Assembly: GCA_026645635.1 (NCBI GenBank)
Contig: JAPKMV010000019.1
Span: forward strand, 1 to 15,401
Direction of reading: 5' to 3'
Length of the DNA: 15,401 bases
Origin: Caldilineaceae bacterium
GTDB lineage: Bacteria > Chloroflexota > Anaerolineae > Caldilineales > Caldilineaceae
Shown one piece after another: positions 6,739 to 15,401 of this stretch. Made by a program: the position numbers and the translations under genes. The notes under the pieces are model-generated. The model saw nothing but the letters and a program-made list of their open reading frames with translations. It did not search any database and was not told where the DNA came from. Numbering within the stretch: position 1 is the stretch's first letter; each line of letters starts with the position of its first letter.

Positions 6739-7787
6739 TACGCGGCGCCGAGGGCAACCTTGGCGCCGTCGCTTTCCAGGCTCTGCTGGCTGGCGGCCAG
6801 CACTTGCAGCACGCGCAGACCGTTTTCGCCGTCGGTGAGCGGCCGCTGTCCAGAACGGATGCACTCGAGAAAGTGGGCGCATTCTTCTTGCAGCGGCTCA
6901 CGCATGTCAAGGCGCGGGATCAAGATGTCGCCGCTGTGCAGCTTGTACTGGAAGTCGCCGTAGGTCACATCACCCTTGCGGAAGGCGCCTTTGTCGTAGA
7001 CGCGCACCTTGCCCTCCGTGCTCACGTCGTCGTAGACGATCATTTTGCGGCTGCCCACCACCGTCATCTCACGCGTCTTGCTCGGGTCGAGCCAACTGGC
7101 GTGAATGTGGCAAATGATGTTGCCGGGAAAGTAGAGGGTCAGAAAAATCACATCCTCCACCTGGCCGTTGAGACAGCGCGACCCCTGGCAGCGCACCGCC
7201 TCGGGCAGCGCATTGAGCACGTAGAGCGCAATCGAAATGTCGTGGGGCGCGATGCTCCACAGCGCGTTGATGTCGCTCTGCACGCGGCCAAGATTCACGC
7301 GCCGGCTGTACAAGTAATAGATGTCGCCCAACTCGCCCGCCTCGATGGCAGCGCGGATGTAGCGCACTGCCGGGTTGTACTCGAAGACATGGCCGACCAT
7401 CAGCGTCAGGTTGCGTTCGGCGGCCAGGTCGATCAACACTTGTGCTTCGCCGACATCCATGGTCAGCGGCTTTTCCACCAGCACATGTTTGCCCGCCCGC
7501 AGCGCCGCCGCCGCCAGTGTAAAGTGGGTGCGCGCCGGCGTGGCGATGGCGACGGCTGCCACCGCCGGGTCGGCCAGCACATCCGCGTAGTCGGTGCTGG
7601 TCGCACAGCCGAAGAGCCGCTGGGGCGCCGCCAACGCCTGTGCATTGCTGTCCACCACATAGCGCAGGTCGCTGCCTGCCAGCGAATGAAAGTTGCGCGC
7701 CAGGTTTGGCCCCCAGTACCCATAGCCGACCAGCGCGATGCCCACCGGCGCCAGCCCCGCTTCACTCGATGCATTCACAGCAGCCAT
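6738..7787 (-). CDS. Gfo/Idh/MocA-family NAD(P)-dependent sugar oxidoreductase
   Basis: A 349-residue dehydrogenase that oxidises or reduces a sugar or sugar-nucleotide hydroxyl/keto group with NAD(P). Seen: the Rossmann nucleotide loop VGYGYWGPN (20-28), IATPARTHF (81-89), the family signature GKHVLVEKPLT (99-109) with K106, and WSIAPHDIS (177-185) with H182 as likely catalytic residue. The C-terminal half fits the family's beta-sheet domain. The GYGYWGPN start and WSIAPHDIS resemble enzymes of the UDP-sugar 3-dehydrogenase type found in surface-polysaccharide loci, but the substrate is not proven. The start at 7787 follows AAGGAG by seven bases, and the gene begins two bases after the stop of the upstream membrane protein; a longer reading to 8078 is a shadow of that gene. 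It is the last gene of the 12425-6738 operon. Confidence 0.93.
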   Translation of the reverse strand: MAAVNASSEAGLAPVGIALVGYGYWGPNLARNFHSLAGSDLRYVVDSNAQALAAPQRLFGCATSTDYADVLADPAVAAVAIATPARTHFTLAAAALRAGKHVLVEKPLTMDVGEAQVLIDLAAERNLTLMVGHVFEYNPAVRYIRAAIEAGELGDIYYLYSRRVNLGRVQSDINALWSIAPHDISIALYVLNALPEAVRCQGSRCLNGQVEDVIFLTLYFPGNIICHIHASWLDPSKTREMTVVGSRKMIVYDDVSTEGKVRVYDKGAFRKGDVTYGDFQYKLHSGDILIPRLDMREPLQEECAHFLECIRSGQRPLTDGENGLRVLQVLAASQQSLESDGAKVALGAA

Positions 7788-7789
7788 CT

Positions 7790-10535
<2,746 letters not shown>

Positions 10536-10539
<4 letters not shown>

Positions 10540-11498
10540 GGCGCCGACTCGGTTGCCGGTGGATCGTTCGCAAACGCACCTTGCTGCAAGAGGGTGGCGA
10601 GGCGCATGCGGCTGGTCACGGCAAGCTCCACCTTGTCTTCGTCAGCCAGCGCCGCGGCCTGCTCGAAGAGTTGGATCGCCTGGACGCGCTCGCCGTTGGC
10701 TTCCGCCACGCTCGCCTGGATGAAGACCGCCTCGGCCAGCGTGGGGTCGCGCTGGAGCGCGGCTTCCGCCGTTGCTTGCGCGCCCGCCAGGTCACCGGCC
10801 TGCAACTGCTTCATGCCCAGCAGGATGCTCAGTCGCTGCGGATCGGTTTCCGCGGCTTGCGCCCGCGCCAGAAAGGCGGCGGCGCCGGCCGCATCGCCGC
10901 TGCGTTCGGCCAGCACGGCGCGCCAGAGCAGCAAGTCGATGTCGTCGGGCAGCGTGACCAACGCTGTGTCCGCCGCCTGGATCGCGCTCGCCCAGTCTTC
11001 GTCCATCACCCCGCGCTCGACCGTGCTGAGGGCGTCCATCCACAATACGGTCTCGGGCGATGGCGCGAGAAAACGCTGGTAGATCAGCGCCGCGCCGGCA
11101 AAGATCAATACTGCCACCAGCGCGCCGACAGCGAGGCGGCGCAATTGCCGCCGCTGTGCGGCCGCCACCTGCTCGTCCAGCCGCCACCAGAAGCTCAGCG
11201 CCGGCGGATGCTGGCTGCGCAGCGCGGCCATCTGGCCTGGGCCGCCGGCGATGCGCACCAGGTCGCCCGCGCGAGCGCTGAGGCGCAGGCAAAGGTCATC
11301 CCAGCGTGACTGCTCGGCGCGCAGATCCAACCCTTCGGCCGCGAGCGTGGCGAACATAGCTTCGATGCGGTTAAGGCGCAGCAGATAGGCCGGCATGTCG
11401 CCACGCGCCAGGGTGGGCAGTTGGCGCTCCGCCTGGTCGAGCAGGGTGCGCAGTTCATTGGCCGGCGTGTCCGCCCGCGAATCGACGTTGTGGGCCAT
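10536..11498 (-). CDS. Single-pass membrane protein with cytoplasmic N-terminus and TPR-like repeats
   Basis: A 320-residue protein. The N-terminal 120 residues are helical and charged; a single transmembrane helix follows (122-141, LAVGALVAVLIFAGAALIY). The C-terminal half (about 155-305) has tetratricopeptide-like helix pairs such as DWASAIQAADTALVTLPDD, GDAAGAAAFLARAQAAETDP, GDLAGAQATAEAALQRDPTL and GERVQAIQLFEQAAALADE. The basic QRRQLRR before the helix suggests the N-terminus is cytoplasmic and the repeats lie outside the membrane. TPRs form protein-binding scaffolds, so it may assemble or anchor partners, perhaps the GT-C-like protein whose GTG overlaps its TGA by four bases. The ATG lies three bases after the stop of the metallo-hydrolase gene, consistent with coupled translation. 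No specific function is recognised. Confidence 0.85.
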
Positions 11499-11501
11499 GA
11501 G

Positions 11502-12425
11502 CTATTCGAAATCCTCTTCGTCGTCGTCGGCCAACGCCACCACTCTCCCCGCCGCCTCTTCTTCCTCGCGTTGAATCTCACGGAAGACGCGGTTGAGACC
11601 CGACTTGATCTGGCTCTCGATCTTGGCTTTGCGTTCGGGCGGCACCGGAAACCATTCCAGCATTTCGCCCACCAGCCCGCTCTTGGTCTCATTCTTGTTT
11701 TTGCCGGCGCGGTAGAAATCGCGCACACGCCCGCGCATAAACTCGATGTACTCGCCGACGCGATGGGTTGCCTCCGGGCCGACCACCGGGCCATGACCCG
11801 GCACCAGGAACTCCGCGTCCAGCTCGCGCAGAAACTCCAGCGCGCGCAGCCACTCCAACGTGTTGCCCTGCGCCATGTACGGATGCTGGTCCACCCAGAC
11901 AATGTCGCCGACGAAGCAGATGCCTTCTTCGGGCAGCCAGACCAGGCTCGTGGCGGGCGTGTGGCCGCCGACGAAGATCAACTCGACGCGGCGGTTGCCA
12001 TAGAGCAGCGTGGCGCGTTGGGTGAAGGTGAGGTGGGGCGGGATGATGATGATGTTGTTGAGCTGTGCCTGGATCTCCGGCTCGCGCTTGAAGCTGTTGC
12101 GCACGATCTCCTTGTAGGCGCGTTCGTGGGCCAACACCTTGACCGGCATGAAGTATTGGTTGCCCAGCGCGTGGCCGCGGTGATGGTCGGTGTTGATCAG
12201 CAGCAAGAACGGTTCGCCGGGATATTCCTCCTCGATCTGCGTGCGCCAGTCGATGGCCTGTGTCGGGATCAGCGGCGCATCGACCAGCACGATGCCCTCC
12301 TCGGTGTGGATGAAGCCGGGCGTACAGCCCCGGTAGAATGTGTTGATGAATACCCCGGGCGCCAACTCCTCCCGCTGCCCCAGCCCCGTCACACCGATCC
12401 GCACTGCACTGCGTCTACGCGCCAT
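11502..12425 (-). CDS. Metallo-beta-lactamase-fold hydrolase with altered metal-site motif
   Basis: A 307-residue cytoplasmic protein of the metallo-beta-lactamase superfamily, which usually hydrolyses small substrates with one or two metals. Seen: the lead strand GFIHTEEGIVLVDAP (37-51), motif 2 NTDHHRGHALGN (78-89), FVGGHTPATS (151-160, H155), GICFVGDIVW (168-177, D174) and FLVPGHGPVVG (206-216, H211). The usual THxHxDH reads TDHHRGH here: the first His is Asp80 and the Asp that normally binds the second metal is Gly84, while H82 and H85 remain. H155, D174 and H211 are intact. The last 80 residues are an added charged helical tail ending DDDEEDFE. The start has AGGG seven bases upstream. 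It opens a four-gene operon; substrate unknown. Confidence 0.9.
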   Translation of the reverse strand: MARRRSAVRIGVTGLGQREELAPGVFINTFYRGCTPGFIHTEEGIVLVDAPLIPTQAIDWRTQIEEEYPGEPFLLLINTDHHRGHALGNQYFMPVKVLAHERAYKEIVRNSFKREPEIQAQLNNIIIIPPHLTFTQRATLLYGNRRVELIFVGGHTPATSLVWLPEEGICFVGDIVWVDQHPYMAQGNTLEWLRALEFLRELDAEFLVPGHGPVVGPEATHRVGEYIEFMRGRVRDFYRAGKNKNETKSGLVGEMLEWFPVPPERKAKIESQIKSGLNRVFREIQREEEEAAGRVVALADDDEEDFE

Positions 12426-12478
12426 CTTTTGACCCTTTCGTCACTGTTACCCTCGCCCCGCCATTTTCCTGCCGACAT

Positions 12479-12507
12479 AGTGTAATCTTTGGCCAAAGTC
12501 CTGTCAA
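12479..12507 (-). promoter_or_regulatory. Promoter of the four-gene operon with palindromic spacer
   Basis: On the minus strand, TTGACA (12507-12502), 17 bases, then TACACT (12484-12479). The spacer contains CTTTGGCCAAAG (12487-12498), a perfect 12-bp palindrome that a dimeric repressor or activator could bind between the -35 and -10. The start would be near 12472, about 47 bases before the ATG at 12425. Confidence 0.65.
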
Positions 12508-12581
12508 AGCAAGTCGAATTATGTAAATAGAGCGCGCGTGGTGGGTCGAATGTCATGTGGAATTGCGGAACATAGCCCATC

Positions 12582-12614
12582 TTGCCGGGACAAGGGGTGT
12601 GGTATGATTCACAC
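12582..12614 (+). promoter_or_regulatory. Possible promoter of the fused phosphofructokinase gene
   Basis: TTGCCG (12582-12587) and TATGAT (12603-12608) are 15 bases apart, a short spacer. GTGTG (12597-12601) and CACAC (12610-12614) form an inverted repeat across the -10. Both signals are weak but lie at the right distance from the ATG at 12650. Confidence 0.35.
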
Positions 12615-12649
12615 TAACTCTTGCTACCATCAAACGCAGAGGAAGGTTC

Positions 12650-14881
12650 ATGAAACGTATCGGAGTTCTGACGAGCGGCGGCGATGCCCAGGGCATGAAC
12701 GCCGCCGTGCGCGCGGTGGTGCGCGCCGGGCTTGACCGCGGCGCCGAAGTGTACGCCATCTACGAAGGCTATCAAGGGCTGGTGGAGGGCGGCGTCGCCA
12801 TCCGCCCCATGACATGGGGTTCCGTCGGCGGCATCTTGCAGCAGGGCGGCACGGTGATCGGCACGGCGCGCTGCAAGGATTTTCGCGAGCGCGCGGGGCG
12901 CCGGCAGGCTGTGCGCAACCTCTTCGCCCACGGCATCGACGGCCTGGTGGTGATCGGCGGCGATGGCAGTCTCACCGGCGCCGACATTCTGCGCACCGAG
13001 TGGCCGGAACTCGTGGCCGAGTTGGTGGCGCGGGGCGAGCTGACGCCAGAGCAGGCGGCGGAACATCCGCGCCTGGCCGTCGTCGGGCTGGTCGGCTCCA
13101 TCGACAACGACATGCAGGGCACCGACATCACCATCGGCGCCGACAGCGCGCTCCACCGCATCACCGAAGCGGTGGACGCGATCACCAGCACGGCGGCCAG
13201 CCATCAGCGCTGCTTCGTGGTCGAGGTCATGGGGCGCAACGCCGGCTACCTGGCGCTGATGAGCGCCATCGCCACCGGCGCCGACTGGGTGCTGATCCCC
13301 GAAAGCCCGCCCGACGTGGACAACTGGGAAGACAAGATGTGCGAGGTGCTCAAGGCCGGCCGGGCCGCGGGGCGCCGCAACAGCATGGTGATCGTGGCCG
13401 AGGGTGCGCTGGACCGCAACGGCGCCAAGATCTCGGCGGACTATGTGCAGCAGGTGTTGGTGGAGCGGCTCCAGGAAGATGCGCGGGTCACGATCCTGGG
13501 GCATGTGCAGCGGGGCGGTTCGCCCAGCGCCTACGACCGCATCATGAGCACGCTGCTGGGCGTGGCCGCGGTCGACGAACTGCTCGACGGCGCGCCCGAT
13601 GCCGAGCCGCAGCTCATCGGCGTGCACGGCAACCGCGTGGTGCGTGTGCCGTTGATGGAGTGTGTGCGCAAGACCCATGCGGTCAACGACGCGATCCGCG
13701 CCAACGACTTTGCCCTGGCGGCCAAGCTGCGCGGGCGGGGCTTCGAGGAGAGTTTTCACATCCTGCGCACCCTGGTGCGGGCGCTGCCCCATGCCCCGCG
13801 GCCGGGCATTCGCCGGCTGCGGCTGGCGGTGCTCAACGCCAGCGGTCTGGCGCCGGGCATGAACGCAGCGGTGCGCGCGGCGGTGCGGCTGGCGCTGGAT
13901 CGCGGCCACTACGTGTTTGGCGTGCGCAACAGCTTCCACGGGCTGGCGGAAAACGATCTCTTCGAGTTCGACTGGATGAGCGTGAACGGCTGGGCGCGCA
14001 TGGGCGGGTCGGAACTGGGCACCACGCGGCGCACCCTGGCGCCGAGCGACTACTATGCCATTGCGCGCACCATCGAGGAGCGCAAGCTCGACGGCCTGCT
14101 CGTGATCGGCGGCTGGTCGGGCTATCAGACGGCGCTGCAGATGCTGAAAAGCCGCGAGAACTTCCCGGCCTTCGACATCCCGATCATCCTGCTACCCTCC
14201 ACCATCAACAACAACCTGCCGGGCACGGAACTGTGCGTGGGCGCGGACACCGCGCTCAACAGCATCGTCGATGCCATGAACAAGATCAAGCAGTCGGCGG
14301 TGGCCTCGCAGCGCTGCTTCGTGGTCGAGGTGATGGGCAAATACTGCGGCTACCTGGCGTTGATGAGCATGATCGCGACCGGCGCCGAGCGCGCCTATCT
14401 CCACGAGCGCGGCATCACCCTGGACGACCTGCGCGAGGATGTGCGCCTGCTCAACACCGGCTTCGCCGAAGGCAAGCGGCTGGGGGTGATGATCCGCAAC
14501 GAGAAGGCGCACCCGATCTACACGACGGATTTCATCGCCAAACTCTTCGAGGCAGAAGGCGGCGATCTCTACGAGGTGCGCACTGCAGTGCTGGGCCACC
14601 TGCAGCAGGGCGGCGACCCGACGCCATTCGACCGCATCCTGGCGACGCGCTACGCCTACCGCTGCATCCACTATCTGGAAGAAAAAGCCTACGCCGGCGA
14701 CAACGAGGTTGCGTGCATCGGCGTCACGGGCAGCGAGTACGCGATTACGCCGCTGCTGGACGCGCTGCGCGGCTATGATGTGACGCTGGAACGGCCGAAG
14801 CAGCAGTGGTGGCTGAACCTGGAGCAGATGGCGCGCATGTTGGCGCAACCGGGGCCGGGTTTCTACGGCGAAGCGCTATGA
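12650..14881 (+). CDS. Fused tandem-domain 6-phosphofructokinase, eukaryotic PFK-1 type
   Basis: A 743-residue protein with two homologous PFK halves. It should phosphorylate fructose 6-phosphate to the 1,6-bisphosphate in glycolysis. N-half (1-380): TSGGDAQGMNA (8-18), GGDGS (103-107, whose Gly after the Asp marks ATP rather than pyrophosphate use), GSIDNDMQGTD (149-159, catalytic base D152), VEVMGRNAGYLA (191-202) and GHVQRGGSPSAYDR (284-297). C-half (388-743): the nucleotide loop is GLAPGMNA, GGDGS is GGWSG (487-491) and SIDND is TINNN (518-522), so catalysis is lost, while VEVMGKYCGYLA (559-570) and GHLQQGGDPTPFDR (649-662) remain. The same split of active and inactive halves is found in animal and fungal PFK-1, and shared stretches run through the linker and the end (KQQWWLNL). 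An ordinary bacterial PFK is about 320-400 residues. The start has AGGAAGG three bases upstream. Confidence 0.93.
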   Translation: MKRIGVLTSGGDAQGMNAAVRAVVRAGLDRGAEVYAIYEGYQGLVEGGVAIRPMTWGSVGGILQQGGTVIGTARCKDFRERAGRRQAVRNLFAHGIDGLVVIGGDGSLTGADILRTEWPELVAELVARGELTPEQAAEHPRLAVVGLVGSIDNDMQGTDITIGADSALHRITEAVDAITSTAASHQRCFVVEVMGRNAGYLALMSAIATGADWVLIPESPPDVDNWEDKMCEVLKAGRAAGRRNSMVIVAEGALDRNGAKISADYVQQVLVERLQEDARVTILGHVQRGGSPSAYDRIMSTLLGVAAVDELLDGAPDAEPQLIGVHGNRVVRVPLMECVRKTHAVNDAIRANDFALAAKLRGRGFEESFHILRTLVRALPHAPRPGIRRLRLAVLNASGLAPGMNAAVRAAVRLALDRGHYVFGVRNSFHGLAENDLFEFDWMSVNGWARMGGSELGTTRRTLAPSDYYAIARTIEERKLDGLLVIGGWSGYQTALQMLKSRENFPAFDIPIILLPSTINNNLPGTELCVGADTALNSIVDAMNKIKQSAVASQRCFVVEVMGKYCGYLALMSMIATGAERAYLHERGITLDDLREDVRLLNTGFAEGKRLGVMIRNEKAHPIYTTDFIAKLFEAEGGDLYEVRTAVLGHLQQGGDPTPFDRILATRYAYRCIHYLEEKAYAGDNEVACIGVTGSEYAITPLLDALRGYDVTLERPKQQWWLNLEQMARMLAQPGPGFYGEAL

Positions 14882-14920
14882 AATCGATTTTAGACGGGTT
14901 GCCCATCTGCCGCCTTCCGG

Positions 14921-14929
14921 TGATATAAT
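14921..14929 (+). promoter_or_regulatory. Extended -10 promoter before the second phosphofructokinase
   Basis: TGATATAAT is a perfect extended -10 (TGn plus TATAAT, 14924-14929). The best -35 is TTGCCC at 14899-14904 with a long 19-base spacer. Transcription would start near 14936, giving a leader of about 150 bases, or a short RNA if the downstream hairpin terminates it. Confidence 0.6.
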
Positions 14930-14949
14930 GCACAAGCGATGCTACCAGT

Positions 14950-15014
14950 GCGCCTCGATTTCTCCTCGTCAGGCGCTCGCAAGGGCGCGACGCCTGCACA
15001 AATCGGCGCTTTTT
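14950..15014 (+). terminator. Nested-hairpin terminator in the leader (possible attenuator or end of a small RNA)
   Basis: An outer stem pairs 14950-14961 (GCGCC, TC bulge, GATTT) with 15000-15009 (AAATCGGCGC) and is followed by TTTTT (15010-15014). It encloses an inner stem, 14970-14980 with 14987-14996, of ten pairs with one bulged C and loop AAGGGC. A second copy of GCGACGCCTG at 15026-15035, and CGCCT at 14951-14955, could pair with AGGCG instead, giving mutually exclusive folds. It could also serve to end the transcript of the fused gene at 12650. Confidence 0.5.
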
Positions 15015-15085
15015 CCGGCAATGACGCGACGCCTGGTTAGCTGGGTTTTGTTCAATATTATGTGAATAGAATTTGGAGGATTGCA

Positions 15086-15401
15086 ATGAAAATTGGCATT
15101 TTGACCGGCGGCGGCGACGTTCCTGGCTTGAATCCCTGCATCAAGGCGGTCGTGGATCGCGCAGTGGACGAGGGCCATCAGGTCGTGGGCATTCGCCGCG
15201 GCTGGGGTGGTCTGCTCAATTTGAACCCGGACGATCCGGATAGTTACGAACCGAACTATCTCAACCTCGACAAGAACCGGGTGCGCACCATCGACCGCAC
15301 CGGCGGCACCTTCCTCCACACCAGCCGCACCAATCCCGGCAAGGTCAAGCCCAAGGACATTCCCGAATTCCTGCGCGGGCCGCAGGATACGGGCGAGGAC
15401 A
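15086..15401 (+). CDS. Second phosphofructokinase-family protein (N-terminal 105 residues only)
   Basis: The visible part starts with the nucleotide loop [16 protein letters not shown] (4-19), then [10 protein letters not shown] and [19 protein letters not shown], the last containing the family's Arg that binds the phosphosugar or nucleotide phosphate. This identifies the PFK family. The GGDG and xTIDND motifs that tell ATP from pyrophosphate use lie beyond the window. It is distinct from both halves of the fused enzyme at 12650-14881, with an insertion ([10 protein letters not shown]) in the early part, and looks like the longer PFK forms found in actinobacteria and related groups. GGAGGA lies five bases before the ATG, a strong ribosome site. 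It is separated from the fused gene by 204 bases holding its own promoter and a structured leader. Confidence 0.88.
   Translation, partial: MKIGILTGGGDVPGLNPCIKAVVDRAVDEGHQVVGIRRGWGGLLNLNPDDPDSYEPNYLNLDKNRVRTIDRTGGTFLHTSRTNPGKVKPKDIPEFLRGPQDTGED

Noticed and set aside
1..7787. Aminotransferase and Gfo/Idh/MocA enzyme as one amino-sugar (Wlb-like) pathway
   Set aside because: The two families do pair in 3-amino-sugar synthesis, but here they lie in different transcripts about 6 kb apart and no acyltransferase is visible, so the link is not supported.
12814..14778. 654-residue plus-strand frame and 441-residue minus-strand frame (12614-13939) over the PFK gene
   Set aside because: Both are low-complexity shadows rich in Arg, Ala, Gly and His; the PFK frame carries all the family motifs.

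Overview
The window is GC-rich bacterial DNA with tightly packed genes and short intergenic gaps. The gene content suggests a member of the Chloroflexota, possibly a Caldilinea-like Anaerolineae: a LysM lipoprotein-sized exported protein, propeller sensor proteins, STAND-type ATPases, a large polytopic GT-C-like membrane protein, DegT and Gfo/Idh/MocA sugar enzymes, and heptamer inverted repeats. That placement is inference from style and families; there is no rRNA or other phylogenetic marker here.

Region 1 (1-930, minus strand) holds the N-terminal 260 residues of a DegT/DnrJ/EryC1-type PLP sugar aminotransferase. Its upstream DNA has a promoter-like TATAAT and then an intrinsic-terminator hairpin lying before the start codon.

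Region 2 (951-5780, minus strand) is a two-gene operon behind a perfect-consensus promoter (TTGACA-17-TATAAT). The first gene encodes a 1097-residue membrane protein with a signal peptide, about 14 propeller repeats, a Y_Y_Y-like domain, one transmembrane helix and a cytoplasmic STAND/AAA-type ATPase. The second encodes a soluble 436-residue ATPase of the same type. The layout copies the sensor half of hybrid two-component receptors but puts an NTPase where the histidine kinase would be. This is the best candidate here for an undescribed signalling system.

Region 3 (5586-6740) is an AT-richer intergenic stretch carrying divergent promoters, a small secreted LysM protein on the plus strand, and a perfect 28-bp inverted repeat built of 7-bp units between two convergent genes.

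Region 4 (6738-12507, minus strand) is a four-gene operon with gaps of 3, -4 and 2 bases: a metallo-beta-lactamase-fold protein with altered metal ligands, a membrane-anchored TPR protein, a GT-C-like membrane protein broken by a one-base frameshift, and a Gfo/Idh/MocA oxidoreductase. Its promoter contains a 12-bp palindrome in the spacer.

Region 5 (12582-15401, plus strand) carries two phosphofructokinase genes. The first is a 743-residue fused tandem enzyme collinear with eukaryotic PFK-1: its N-half is catalytically intact and ATP-type, and its C-half has lost the catalytic residues. The second is a single-domain family member cut by the window edge. Between them lie an extended -10 promoter and a structured, terminator-like leader, which could be an attenuator or a small RNA of about 80 nt.
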